A stretch of 64,000 bases of DNA from Algoriphagus sp. NG3 (GTDB lineage Bacteria; Bacteroidota; Bacteroidia; Cytophagales; Cyclobacteriaceae), in NCBI RefSeq assembly GCF_034119865.1, contig NZ_CP139421.1, forward strand, positions 4,318,501 through 4,382,500, in the 5' to 3' direction. Within the stretch, counting starts at the first letter, position 1, and each line of letters opens with the position of its first letter. Below the pieces are notes generated by a model that saw only the letters and a program-made list of their open reading frames with translations, was not told where the DNA came from and did no database searches. Positions 53,639 to 61,652 of the stretch are shown here, in pieces. The position numbers and the translations under genes are program-made.

Positions 53639-55570
53639 CTACTCTTTAATCTCTATCACTTTGAATTCAGTCCTTCTGTTTACTTGATGCTCCTCTTCTG
53701 TACTTGCATTCTCGATAATCAACTGACTTTCCCCATATCCTTTGGCGACTAGTCTATCTGCTGAAACACCTTGCGACACAATGTAATCCACTGCAGATTG
53801 TGCTCTTCGCTGCGATAGATCCTGATTATACGCATCAGATGATCTATCATCGGTATGGGAGCTGAGTTCTATTCTGATGGATGGATTATCCTTGAGTATC
53901 TGAACCAATTTATCCAGCTCTATCGCTGCATCAGGCCTGATTTCTGCCTTATCCAGATCATAGTAGATGTTTTCCAAAACTATAGATCTGTCCAAAACCA
54001 GCTGATCCAACACTATAGTAGTATCCAACGTAATGTTTGTGACGTCCTGAACCAACGTGGATACATCAGGGGTTTTTCCTCTGGTGGTGTAGGTAATGGA
54101 CTTAGAGAAATAGCCGGTTTTTGATGCGATGATAGAAAAGTCAGCATCAGGGGCAAGTGTGAACCGAACCCTTCCATTGGAATTGGAGAAATCACCTCCG
54201 GCTTGTTTGTTCAGACTGTCGTATAGTACTACCCTGGTCTGCTCCAGCACGGCATCATCTTCTCCTGCTACCCGCTGTTTGGTATAGACATTCAGCAATA
54301 CATTGATGATTTTCGGTTTTGGGGTTTTGTCCTCAAAGAAATAGATATCATCATCCCCTACTCCACCTTCACGGTTAGATGAGATAAAACCTGCCTTGGG
54401 ATATTCAGTAAAGAAAAGAGCGAAATCATCATTTATGCTATTGAAATTTTCTCCAAGATTTTTGATCACCTGATTTCCCGATTCATCTTTCTCAGCCACA
54501 AAAAGGTCTAACTTTCCATACCCCGGATGCCCGTCAGAAGAAAAGAACAACTTACCATCAGCCATAGGTCTGGGAAACAGTTCATTTCCCGGAGTATTGA
54601 TAGTAGGCCCCAAGTTGACTGGATTCCCAAAATCAGAATTAGCCAGTCTTGTTGCTTTGTACAGATCAATCCCCCCATATCCCCCCGGACGATTTGAGGC
54701 GAAATAAAGCTCATTTCCATCGGGGCTAAAAGCAGGAGTGGAATTCCACCATGTTTCGTCTTCGTTCACCGGCATCCAGATCGGCTGGGTAAAACCTCCA
54801 CCCCGGAAGTAGGAAGCAAAAAGAGCAGTTTCGGGCAAGTCTTTATCGGAAGTAGAATTGCCTCTCGCATAAATAATAGTATTCCCATCAGGGCTGATTG
54901 CTATTGCAGCTTGATTGAGACCTTCTTCATTTTTAAACTCCGGCAGCGCCTGAGCTCCACTGACATCCACACGCAGCCCTTCCGCTCTGGCACGGAACAG
55001 CTTGGTGTATGGAGATCCATCAGCAGGATAAATCCCGCTAGCCTGACGGCCTGAAGTGAAGTACAGAAAATCCTCACTGATTACAGGTGCATAGTCAGGC
55101 CCCACAGTATTAAGATCTTTGTAATTAGCCAACACGTGATTTGGCCAGTAATTTTCTAATCCTTGTGCTAATCTGATGGACTCCAACTGTCGCTGGGTTT
55201 CTGCCAGATAAGACTCATCCTGCGTATAGCCCTTAGCTTTTTCAAATGCTTCTCTAGCTTCATCGTTCTTATCCTGGGCTTTCAGACTCAATCCCAAGCG
55301 ATAGTAACTTTCGAAAGTAGGCTCTTCATCTATCAGTTTTTGATAATAGGGAGCAGCATTTTCTATTCTATTGGAAAGCCTGTAACTCTCTGCCACGACC
55401 TGATTTGCTTCCCTGTTGTCGGGATCTTCAGCTAAAATCTGGGAAAAAGTATTGATGGCATATTGGTATTGCCCAGAAAGAAACTGGTCGTTTCCTTTTT
55501 CCTGAAGGCTTTTGCATGAGCTCACTCCCACTAGGAGTAAAAGACAAATCCACAAAAAATGGTTTTTCAT
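53639..55570 (-). CDS. OmpA-family lipoprotein with TPR and propeller domains, PorE-like
   Basis: The 643-residue protein has a lipoprotein signal (FLWICLLLLVGVSSCKSLQEK; lipobox cysteine near residue 19), then TPR repeats (residues ~30-130, QYAINTFSQILAEDPDNREANQ, YYRLGLSLKAQDKNDEAREAF). A PD40/WD40-like propeller follows (residues ~160-410; AIAISPDGNTIIYARGN, PAFSPDGNELYFASNRPGGYGGIDLYKA, GKLFFSSDGHPGYGKLDLF). Next is a carboxypeptidase-regulatory-like domain (~430-520), and a C-terminal OmpA domain ends the protein (NIYYDLDKAEIRPDA, IELSSHTDDRSSDAYN, LSQRRAQSAVDYIV, VAKGYGE). This order is that of the type IX secretion component PorE, which binds peptidoglycan. Paralogues with this order exist, so PorE is inference. 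A gene 40 bases upstream may be co-transcribed. Confidence 0.88.
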   Translation of the reverse strand: MKNHFLWICLLLLVGVSSCKSLQEKGNDQFLSGQYQYAINTFSQILAEDPDNREANQVVAESYRLSNRIENAAPYYQKLIDEEPTFESYYRLGLSLKAQDKNDEAREAFEKAKGYTQDESYLAETQRQLESIRLAQGLENYWPNHVLANYKDLNTVGPDYAPVISEDFLYFTSGRQASGIYPADGSPYTKLFRARAEGLRVDVSGAQALPEFKNEEGLNQAAIAISPDGNTIIYARGNSTSDKDLPETALFASYFRGGGFTQPIWMPVNEDETWWNSTPAFSPDGNELYFASNRPGGYGGIDLYKATRLANSDFGNPVNLGPTINTPGNELFPRPMADGKLFFSSDGHPGYGKLDLFVAEKDESGNQVIKNLGENFNSINDDFALFFTEYPKAGFISSNREGGVGDDDIYFFEDKTPKPKIINVLLNVYTKQRVAGEDDAVLEQTRVVLYDSLNKQAGGDFSNSNGRVRFTLAPDADFSIIASKTGYFSKSITYTTRGKTPDVSTLVQDVTNITLDTTIVLDQLVLDRSIVLENIYYDLDKAEIRPDAAIELDKLVQILKDNPSIRIELSSHTDDRSSDAYNQDLSQRRAQSAVDYIVSQGVSADRLVAKGYGESQLIIENASTEEEHQVNRRTEFKVIEIKE

Positions 55571-55610
55571 GTGAAAGGGTAATTGACGATCTATTCTGAA
55601 TATTACTAAA

Positions 55611-56099
55611 TTAATTTGGAAAGTATCGATTCATCCAGCTATTCCCTGCCAAAATCCATACACTATCCAAGTCTTTTTTGCTTTTAACCAAGGGATTGAT
55701 CACCAATGTCTGAGAATCTATCTCTCCTGAAGTGACTTTTGACTTGATCCCTAGTGCTGAAGTTACGGAGATTTTTCCCGAATCGGATTTGAAAGTGACC
55801 TTACCTTGATCGGTAATATTGGCACCTAATTCTTTTTCCAATTCCCGGAGAATTTTGACCGAGCTATCTATAGAGCAACCACTAGCTCCCAACCCTGATT
55901 CATCTACAGCCAAAACCAAGACTTGGTCTTCCAGTAATTGGAAAGAGGTTGGCATACTGTTTCCATGTGTATTCCACGACTGACAGAATGCGGCTAGTTT
56001 TTGGGTGATCAGATTTTTTTCGTTTTCCGAAAACTGGCGTTCTGACTGGTATACCCACACACGGGAATTGTCTGGCAAATCTTTAAATTCAACGTACAT
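55611..56099 (-). CDS. Conserved hypothetical protein, 162 aa
   Basis: This is a soluble protein without signal peptide. It begins YVEFKDLPDNSRVWVYQSERQF and contains ITQKLAAFCQSWNTHGNSMPTSFQLLEDQVLVLAVDESGLGASGCSIDSSVKILRELEKELG, of which the short motif GCSIDSS is notable, and ends VWILAGNSWMNRYFPN. Homologues in the phylum are often labelled ABC transporter ATPase, but no Walker motifs are present here, so I reject that name. It lies between the Fe-S protein gene and the OmpA gene in the same direction. Function unknown. Confidence 0.78.
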   Translation of the reverse strand: MYVEFKDLPDNSRVWVYQSERQFSENEKNLITQKLAAFCQSWNTHGNSMPTSFQLLEDQVLVLAVDESGLGASGCSIDSSVKILRELEKELGANITDQGKVTFKSDSGKISVTSALGIKSKVTSGEIDSQTLVINPLVKSKKDLDSVWILAGNSWMNRYFPN

Positions 56100-56179
56100 A
56101 ATTTATTGTTACTTTATGGCAAAGAAAAACCCTTTCTACCTAACGGCAAAAAGGGTCAAATTGATTCAACGGATAAACA

Positions 56180-56971
56180 TCAAATACCCATGTCTTTGGC
56201 AATCATCTCTGCCAAGTCATAAACCTTTACTTCTGCCTCCTTTTCCTTGTTTTTCACACCATCCGTCATCATGGTAAGACAGAAAGGGCATCCCACCGCT
56301 ATAGTGCTTGCCCCTGTGGCTAAAGCCTCCTCAGTTCGTTCCACGTTCACGTCCTTATGCCCAGGTTCTGGTTCTTTGAACATCTGCGCTCCACCTGCCC
56401 CACAGCATAGCCCTTTGGTCTTGCAGCGCTTCATTTCCACAAGTTCTACATCCAGTGCTTTGATGACTTCCCGGGGAGCTTCGTACACGTTATTTGCCCT
56501 CCCCAAATAACAGGAATCGTGAAAAGTGATCTTCTTACCCTTAAATTCCCCTCCACCTTTGAGGGCTACTTTCCCTTCATTGATGAGTTGCTGGAGAAAC
56601 TGTGAATGGTGAATCACTTCGTAATTTCCACCCAAAGCCGGGTATTCGTTTTTAATGGTATTGAAACAATGCGGACAAGCAGTGACTACTTTTTTGATAT
56701 TATAACCATTCATCACCTGGATATTCGCGACTGCCTGCATCTGGAAGAGAAATTCGTTTCCAGCACGCCTGGCCGGATCGCCAGTACAGGCTTCCTCTGG
56801 GCCCAGCACAGCAAAGCTTACCCCCACTTTATTCAGTATTTTCACAAAGGCCTGTGTCACGGCTTTATATCTATCATCAAATGAGCCGGCACATCCCACC
56901 CAAAACAATACTTCAGGGCTTTCTCCTTTACCGGCCAGCTCGGCCATGGTTGGTACTTTATATGTTGACAT
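56180..56971 (-). CDS. CCG-domain (heterodisulfide reductase B-like) Fe-S protein
   Basis: The 263-residue protein has two cysteine-rich CCG domains, as in HdrB, GlpC and LutA/LldE. The first spans VLFWVGCAGSFDDRY, and the motif VTACPHCFNTIKNEYP is followed by FHDSCYLGRAN. The second contains MKRCKTKGLCCGAGGAQMFKE and VGCPFCLTMMTDGV. The paired CCG/CxxC cysteines can bind the non-cubane 4Fe-4S clusters of the family. It is downstream of the membrane Fe-S protein gene (137-base gap), and the two match a transmembrane electron-transfer module common in this phylum. Redox partner and substrate are unknown. Confidence 0.9.
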   Translation of the reverse strand: MSTYKVPTMAELAGKGESPEVLFWVGCAGSFDDRYKAVTQAFVKILNKVGVSFAVLGPEEACTGDPARRAGNEFLFQMQAVANIQVMNGYNIKKVVTACPHCFNTIKNEYPALGGNYEVIHHSQFLQQLINEGKVALKGGGEFKGKKITFHDSCYLGRANNVYEAPREVIKALDVELVEMKRCKTKGLCCGAGGAQMFKEPEPGHKDVNVERTEEALATGASTIAVGCPFCLTMMTDGVKNKEKEAEVKVYDLAEMIAKDMGI

Positions 56972-57108
56972 GATTTAGAATTACGATTTACGATATTGGA
57001 TTTACGAGGCCATCGTCATGATTGATTTCTTCCCTGAAATCTCAACCTCATAGTATATATTTTACTTATTCAGCCTACTGAAAACTGAGACTGACCACTG
57101 ATAACTGA

Positions 57109-58443
57109 TCACTTTATATCTTCTTCCTTCACTTTCTCCGCCCAATTGAATCTATCCTGAGGACTGAATTTCCATGGGGAAAAACTGGTTTCCATATTTT
57201 GGAACATGGCATTCCACTGTGCCGGGGTTCCGGATTCCTCCATTGCCACATATCTCCTCATTTCCAGAATAATCGCCAGCGGGTCAATATTCACCGGGCA
57301 GGCTTCCACGCATGCATTGCAACTGGTACAGGCATTCAGTTCTTCTTTCGTGATGTAATCTCCCAAGAGAGACTTCCCGTCTTCCAGTCCTTTCCCTCCT
57401 GCATCCAGACTTTTGCCTACTTCCTCTGCCCTATCCCGCACATCCATCATGATTTTTCTGGGGGAGAGTTTCTTTCCTGTGATGTTTGCAGGACACTCAG
57501 CTGAGCATCTTCCGCATTCTGTACAGGAAAAAGCATTCAGAATATTAATCCAACTCAGGTCATTAATATCTTTTGCTCCAAACCTTGCTATCTCCGCAGG
57601 GGCATCTGCGGGAGCCTCAGATGGTATACCCAGCATCATATTCACCTCATTGGTCACCGCCGGCATAGTTGACATCTCTCCCTTTGGTTTCAATCTAGTG
57701 TACCAGGTATTAGGGAAGGCTAAGAAAATATGCAAATGCTTAGAATATGTCACATAGATAGCAAAAGCCAATATGCCTATGATGTGAAACCACCATGCTG
57801 CCCGCTCCACGACGATTAGAAACTCTGAGCTAAAACCTTCAAAAAGAGGTTTCAACAATCCGCTGAAAAATAATCCCCCAACGGGAATGTAATGTCCAAC
57901 TCCCCGAGAGGCCAACACCTGATCCGATGCATTCATTTTTAGAATTGCGATCATCAATACAATCTCAATTACTAATATAATATTGGCATCCATTGCCGGC
58001 CATCCTTTAAGGTCAGGTTTGATTAAGCGCGGTACTTTGGTGATATTTCTCCGGATGAGAAAGATAACGCAGGAAACAAGTACTGCTACAGCCAAAAACT
58101 CAAAGATATTCATCGCCACCGTATAAGCGCTTCCTAGAAAAGGCGCAAAAATACGGTGTGTCCCGACGATGCCGTCAATGGCAAACTCTAAAACTTCCAG
58201 GTTGATCACCAAAAACCCCACATATACAAAGAGGTGCAGAATCGCCGGGATAAATCGCTTAAACATCTTTTGCTGACCAAATGCCACCAGTAGCATAGTC
58301 TTCCATCGCTTGCCTGGTTGGTCGTTACGTGCTTCTGGCTTACCCAAAAGAATATTTCTACGAAGGAATTTGACTCGTCTGATCAGGATGAAGCCTGTAG
58401 CTATCAAAATGATCAAAAATATAAGTTGAGGTAAAAAGCTCAT
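57109..58443 (-). CDS. Membrane heterodisulfide-reductase-like protein, cytochrome b-type plus 2x4Fe-4S
   Basis: The 444-residue protein has an N-terminal membrane part of about five or six helices (LIFLIILIATGFILI, FIPAILHLFVYVGFLVINL, FEFLAVAVLVSCVIFLI, WWFHIIGILAFAIYVTY), with histidines placed as in the nitrate-reductase gamma/HdrE family (heme b). A cytoplasmic dicluster ferredoxin domain follows: CTECGRCSAECPANITGKK and CTSCNACVEACPVNIDPLA near residues 315 and 375, eight cysteines in the CxxCxxCxxxCP pattern. The CCG partner follows downstream. Together they may pass electrons between the quinone pool and a cytoplasmic donor. Confidence 0.9.
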   Translation of the reverse strand: MSFLPQLIFLIILIATGFILIRRVKFLRRNILLGKPEARNDQPGKRWKTMLLVAFGQQKMFKRFIPAILHLFVYVGFLVINLEVLEFAIDGIVGTHRIFAPFLGSAYTVAMNIFEFLAVAVLVSCVIFLIRRNITKVPRLIKPDLKGWPAMDANIILVIEIVLMIAILKMNASDQVLASRGVGHYIPVGGLFFSGLLKPLFEGFSSEFLIVVERAAWWFHIIGILAFAIYVTYSKHLHIFLAFPNTWYTRLKPKGEMSTMPAVTNEVNMMLGIPSEAPADAPAEIARFGAKDINDLSWINILNAFSCTECGRCSAECPANITGKKLSPRKIMMDVRDRAEEVGKSLDAGGKGLEDGKSLLGDYITKEELNACTSCNACVEACPVNIDPLAIILEMRRYVAMEESGTPAQWNAMFQNMETSFSPWKFSPQDRFNWAEKVKEEDIK

Positions 58444-58499
58444 AGTGACGTTATTAGCGTGTTTATTGGGATTTAATCAATATTTTTTTCTAAAATGGC

Positions 58500-58529
58500 T
58501 TGCTTCAAATATTCAAATACCTACCTTTG
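58500..58529 (+). promoter_or_regulatory. Promoter of tRNA-Phe
   Basis: TTG at 58500-58502, 19 bases, then TACCTTTG at 58522-58529 exactly fits TTG-N19-TAnnTTTG. The transcript start would be near 58536, eleven bases before the tRNA. Confidence 0.85.
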
Positions 58530-58546
58530 CATCACTTTACAAACAA

Positions 58547-58619
58547 GGTGATATAGCTCAGTTGGTAGAGCATCGGACTGAAAATCCGTGAGTCGGTGGT
58601 TCGAGTCCACTTATCACCA
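58547..58619 (+). tRNA. tRNA-Phe (GAA)
   Basis: A 73-base cloverleaf: acceptor GGTGATA pairs with TATCACC, D arm GCTCAGTTGGTAGAGC, anticodon loop CTGAAAA with anticodon GAA (Phe), T arm GGTGG-TTCGAGT-CCACT, discriminator A. The first pair of the anticodon stem is a T-T mismatch. The 3' CCA is not encoded. A terminator follows at once. Confidence 0.97.
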
Positions 58620-58648
58620 CAAGCCATGAAGCAATTCATGGCTTTTTT
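58620..58648 (+). terminator. Terminator of tRNA-Phe
   Basis: AAGCCATGAA and TTCATGGCTT form a perfect 10-bp stem with a four-base loop followed by a T-run, directly after the tRNA. Confidence 0.9.
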
Positions 58649-59019
58649 TATGCCCTTTTCTATCCACATAGCGCACAGAGATTGCGCAGAGGACACAATT
58701 CCATACCCTGAATCAACTTTCAGGACAACCTTCTCTGCTTTTTCCCCTTTTCTATATCCTTTATACATTAGTGCTGCGATTTCTTTAGCGCAAGAAAGTG
58801 AATCATTTTTTCAGTGCTAGTAGGCAAATTAATAAATACTCGGCATGCATACTATTTCCTACTGTAATTTAGAAGCAATTTACGCTAGCCATTCTGTACA
58901 GCCAAAAGCTTTCTCTGCTCGCGGCCTTATTCCCTATCAGAAAAATAGAGGAATAAAAATCTTTATCTTTTTTCCACAGTAACTGTAACATTTGCCAACG
59001 CCATGCATTATCGGAGTAA
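58649..59019. other. Intergenic region before the ECF sigma gene
   Basis: This region of about 370 bases contains a module ATAGCGCACAGAG...GCGCAGAGGACACA near 58668-58696 resembling, in inverse orientation, the repeat at 13411-13448. The sigma gene's promoter probably lies in 58960-59019, but no consensus is clear; ECF genes are often read from their own non-consensus promoter. Confidence 0.5.
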
Positions 59020-59511
59020 ATGAAGTCATTTTTTGAAGCACATATCTGGCCGCAAAGAGGCAGACTCTACCGGCTCGGCTATCTCTGGGTCAGGGACAGA
59101 GCCCTATCAGAGGACTTGCTTCAGAATGTCTTTGAAAAAACTTTCGAACGGGAAGAGGAACTGCAAAACCACCCAAATCTCTCCGGGTGGCTGGTCAGAA
59201 GTTTGAAAAATGAAGTTTTGATGCACTTCAGGCAATCAAAAAAACTGGAGTCACTGGAAGGACTTGAAGAACTGAAAGTTGAGGAATCGACATCAGAGGA
59301 AACCACCGACTCGGTAAGGCAAGTAATGAACTTAGTGAAAAATTTGCCTTTGCGCCAGCAAGAGATCTTCCACTTGAGAGAAGTGGAAGGACTGAGTTAT
59401 GAAGAAATTGCTGAGCACCTAGACATAAGCCTGGAACAAGTGAAAGTAAATCTTCACAGAGCCAGAAAAAGCATTCGGGAGCGGATGCTCAACCAAAACA
59501 CGACAAAATGA
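59020..59511 (+). CDS. ECF-family RNA polymerase sigma factor
   Basis: This is a 163-residue extracytoplasmic-function sigma factor. Region 2 occupies about residues 20-80 (YRLGYLWVRDRALSEDLLQNVFEKTFEREEELQNHPNLSGWL shows the DxxQ/F...F motif of region 2.2). A short linker follows, then region 4 (LPLRQQEIFHLREVEGLSYEEIAEHLDISLEQVKVNLHRARKSIRE with the helix-turn-helix), which ends the protein. The stop overlaps the next gene's ATG by four bases. No FecR-type anti-sigma is present, but the next gene encodes a membrane protein in the anti-sigma position. The target regulon is unknown. Confidence 0.94.
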   Translation: MKSFFEAHIWPQRGRLYRLGYLWVRDRALSEDLLQNVFEKTFEREEELQNHPNLSGWLVRSLKNEVLMHFRQSKKLESLEGLEELKVEESTSEETTDSVRQVMNLVKNLPLRQQEIFHLREVEGLSYEEIAEHLDISLEQVKVNLHRARKSIRERMLNQNTTK

Positions 59512-59936
59512 ACCAGCGGATAGACGAATTACTCGAAAAGTACTGGGAAGCTGAAACAAGCTTAGCTGAAGAACAGGAGCTGAAAGGCCTACTTCAGTCT
59601 TCAGAAGGCTATGAGGACGAGAAAGTATTATTCTCCGGCCTGAGCGAGCTCTCTGCCGAAGAACCAACGATAAAAACCCCAAGCAGGGCAATCCCGATCA
59701 GATCCAGAAACTGGATAAACTGGGCTGCCTCTGTGGCCATATTACTCGGATCTGTATGGGGATGGACTGTATATGAGCAAAAGCAAGCCGAACAGCAGGC
59801 ATATATGGAGGTGATGCAGGCCTTTGCCCTCATCAAAACAAACCTCGCTAAAGGACAGGAAGAGATGACACCTATGAATGACCTGAAATACCTGAACACT
59901 ACCAACCAGTTATTTGGCAAGGCTATACTTAAATAA
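59508..59936 (+). CDS. Single-pass membrane protein in anti-sigma position
   Basis: This 142-residue protein is coupled to the sigma gene by a 4-base overlap. The cytoplasmic N-terminal part (about 65 residues, RIDELLEKYWEAETSLAEEQELKGLL) resembles anti-sigma zinc-finger-free helical domains. A single hydrophobic helix (WINWAASVAILLGSVWGWTVY) follows, then a short periplasmic coil ending NTTNQLFGKAIL. The LxExxLKxLLxSxEG-like start is typical of Bacteroidota anti-sigma partners. An anti-sigma function is inferred from position and topology, not from recognised motif. Confidence 0.75.
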   Translation: MNQRIDELLEKYWEAETSLAEEQELKGLLQSSEGYEDEKVLFSGLSELSAEEPTIKTPSRAIPIRSRNWINWAASVAILLGSVWGWTVYEQKQAEQQAYMEVMQAFALIKTNLAKGQEEMTPMNDLKYLNTTNQLFGKAILK

Positions 59937-59939
59937 GCT

Positions 59940-60485
59940 ATGAAGAAACTACTATTAATTCCGCTTTTGGTATTCGCTTTTGTCATTAAGGCACAAGCCC
60001 AAGACGATGCTATCCAGCGTTTTTTCTCCAAGTATATGGAAGACGATCGTTTCTCCAGGGTATATATCAGCCCTAAGATGATGCAGATGGCAGGAGGATT
60101 TCTGAAAAGCAACGCTGGCACAGACAAAGATGCCGAGGATCTAGGTATACTAATTCAAAAAGTAAAAGGGATCCGTATCCTTTCTTCCGACGAAGTCAAT
60201 GGAATGACTTTCTATAAAGAAGCAATGGGCACGCTTTCCAAGAACAAGTACGAAGATCTGATGATCGTAGAAGACAAGGGAAGTAGCCTGAAGTTTATGG
60301 TTCGTGAGGAAGGCGGATTAGTCAAGGAACTCATGATGATATCTGGAAAAGACGGAGATTTCACTTTACTGTCCATGCTGGGAAGCTTCACTTATGAAGA
60401 TCTAAACATGCTGGCTGAAAAAACGGATATCCCGGGAATGGATCTTTATACTAAAGGAGGCAAAGGATCAAAGGGAGTAAAATAA
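59940..60485 (+). CDS. DUF4252 family secreted protein
   Basis: This is a 181-residue exported protein with a signal peptide (LLLIPLLVFAFVIKAQAQ). The body fits DUF4252: FFSKYMEDDRFSRVYISPKMMQMAGGFL, LIQKVKGIRILSSDEVNGMTFYKEAMGTL, YEDLMIVEDKGSSLKFMVREEGG and LVKELMMISGKDGDFTLLSMLGSFTYEDL. The family's function is unknown; it is common beside ECF sigma factors. It starts three bases after the preceding stop, so the sigma, membrane partner and DUF4252 genes form one operon. A second, shorter paralogue follows. Confidence 0.88.
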   Translation: MKKLLLIPLLVFAFVIKAQAQDDAIQRFFSKYMEDDRFSRVYISPKMMQMAGGFLKSNAGTDKDAEDLGILIQKVKGIRILSSDEVNGMTFYKEAMGTLSKNKYEDLMIVEDKGSSLKFMVREEGGLVKELMMISGKDGDFTLLSMLGSFTYEDLNMLAEKTDIPGMDLYTKGGKGSKGVK

Positions 60486-60516
60486 GTAGCAAGTAGCAAG
60501 TAGCAAGTAGCAAGTA
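60484..60516. repeat. 7-bp tandem repeat (AAGTAGC)n
   Basis: The heptamer AAGTAGC occurs four times in tandem plus a partial copy between the two DUF4252 genes. The copy number could vary by slippage and alter spacing inside the operon. Confidence 0.8.
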
Positions 60517-60576
60517 AAACGAAACTGGGCGACTCTAGGTAGGGTCGCGATAGAAACTCATTTAAACAAAATATTT

Positions 60577-61065
60577 ATGAAAAGGATAATTCTCACCCTG
60601 GCATTAATCGGATCGGTAATGACCGTCCATGCCCAGAGTAAAAGCGTCAGCGCATTGTATGAAAAATATAAAAGTGAAGAGGACTTCTTCCACATGGAGC
60701 TAGCGGGCAATTTCATGAACTTTGCCAACGGCTTCAAAATCGACATTGACAAAAACGATATGGCTACTGTGGCTAAATCTATTGAAAAGTTAAAGTTCTT
60801 CACCTTGCCAGATCATGCCGATGATGCCAGGCTAGAATACAAAACATTGCAAAAAGGCTTACAAAAAGAACGCTATGAACTCCTGATGGAAGCCTCTGAA
60901 GGAAAAAAAGGAGGAGTGATGGTATACTCCAAAGGCGGAAATACAATTTCTGATCTGGTAGTGCTGGTGGGAGGTGACGAAGGAAACTTAATGGTAGTGG
61001 AGCTTAAAGGTAAATTTGACCAAGAACTAGTGGCAAAAGCAGCCAATTACAAGGGGAAACCTTAA
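60577..61065 (+). CDS. DUF4252 family secreted protein (second paralogue)
   Basis: This 162-residue exported protein (signal IILTLALIGSVMTVHAQ) is a paralogue of the preceding DUF4252 protein. It shares the pattern VSALYEKYKSEEDFFHMELAGNFMNFANGFKIDIDKNDMATVAKSIEKLKFF (equivalent to the phenylalanine-rich front of the first) and YELLMEASEGKKGGVMVYSKGGNTISDLVVLVGGDEGNLMVVELKG. It is separated from the first by a 91-base gap with the heptamer repeat and ends before a terminator. Function unknown. Confidence 0.85.
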   Translation: MKRIILTLALIGSVMTVHAQSKSVSALYEKYKSEEDFFHMELAGNFMNFANGFKIDIDKNDMATVAKSIEKLKFFTLPDHADDARLEYKTLQKGLQKERYELLMEASEGKKGGVMVYSKGGNTISDLVVLVGGDEGNLMVVELKGKFDQELVAKAANYKGKP

Positions 61066-61122
61066 CCCCTTGCAAAAACCAACATAATCGCCCCGAGTCT
61101 ATTTTGGGGAAAATATCAAAAC

Positions 61123-61158
61123 AGGTTTAGATAAAGACATCTAGACCTCTTTTTTTTG
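61123..61158 (+). terminator. Terminator of the sigma/DUF4252 operon
   Basis: AGGTTTAGAT and ATCTAGACCT pair (with one G-T) around a six-base loop and are followed by nine Ts. It lies about 58 bases after the second DUF4252 gene. Confidence 0.85.
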
Positions 61159-61499
61159 TGAGACAATAGATACCAGGGCATAATCTCTGGACAAATCAAG
61201 CAATAACCTAAAGTTAATCAGGGAATAAGGGGTTGATTTTCACGGACACCCGAGCATTAAAATAAAAATTTTAAATTTTTTTTTGACAAAATTTCCATTG
61301 GAATTCCATCTAGATTAAAAATTATGGTAGCTATTTTATTTTTTTTTATACAAAAAAGCAGAATATAATTCTTCAATTTACCAAAAACTCAAAACCCAAA
61401 GGCCTCCGCTATCGATTGCGGGAACATTTTATTAAATCCTCAATATTTACACCGATCTGTTACGGAATCATTAACAATCATCTTTTTTTATTGAATTAT
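61159..61499. other. AT-rich intergenic region
   Basis: This stretch of about 340 bases is very AT-rich, with a poly-T/poly-A run near 61275-61290 and another at 61338-61350. I see no gene. It lies upstream of the promoter at 61500, and the A/T tracts could act as UP-like or curved DNA. Confidence 0.5.
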
Positions 61500-61529
61500 T
61501 TGCAATTACAGATTTCCGTCGTACCTTTG
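61500..61529 (+). promoter_or_regulatory. Consensus promoter of the secreted protein gene
   Basis: TTG at 61500-61502, 19 bases, then TACCTTTG at 61522-61529 exactly matches TTG-N19-TAnnTTTG. The transcript would start near 61536, with a leader of about 115 bases before the ATG at 61653. Confidence 0.88.
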
Positions 61530-61652
61530 AATCATAATAACAAACCAATCGGACAACCCGATGGAAATGTAGCCCAAAATATCCCTTCCAGTGACGGATC
61601 AGCCGTCCGGCGGTTACATAAGATTTAGAACCTATTCAAACCAATTATTAAG

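Noticed and set aside
55611..56099. ABC transporter ATPase label
   Set aside because: No Walker A, Walker B or ABC signature is present in the 162 residues.
60484..60516. CRISPR-like array
   Set aside because: The units are seven bases in direct contact with no spacers, and no cas genes are present.
61416..61628. 70-codon frame across the 61.5 kb promoter
   Set aside because: It spans a consensus promoter and untranslated leader and has no recognisable features.
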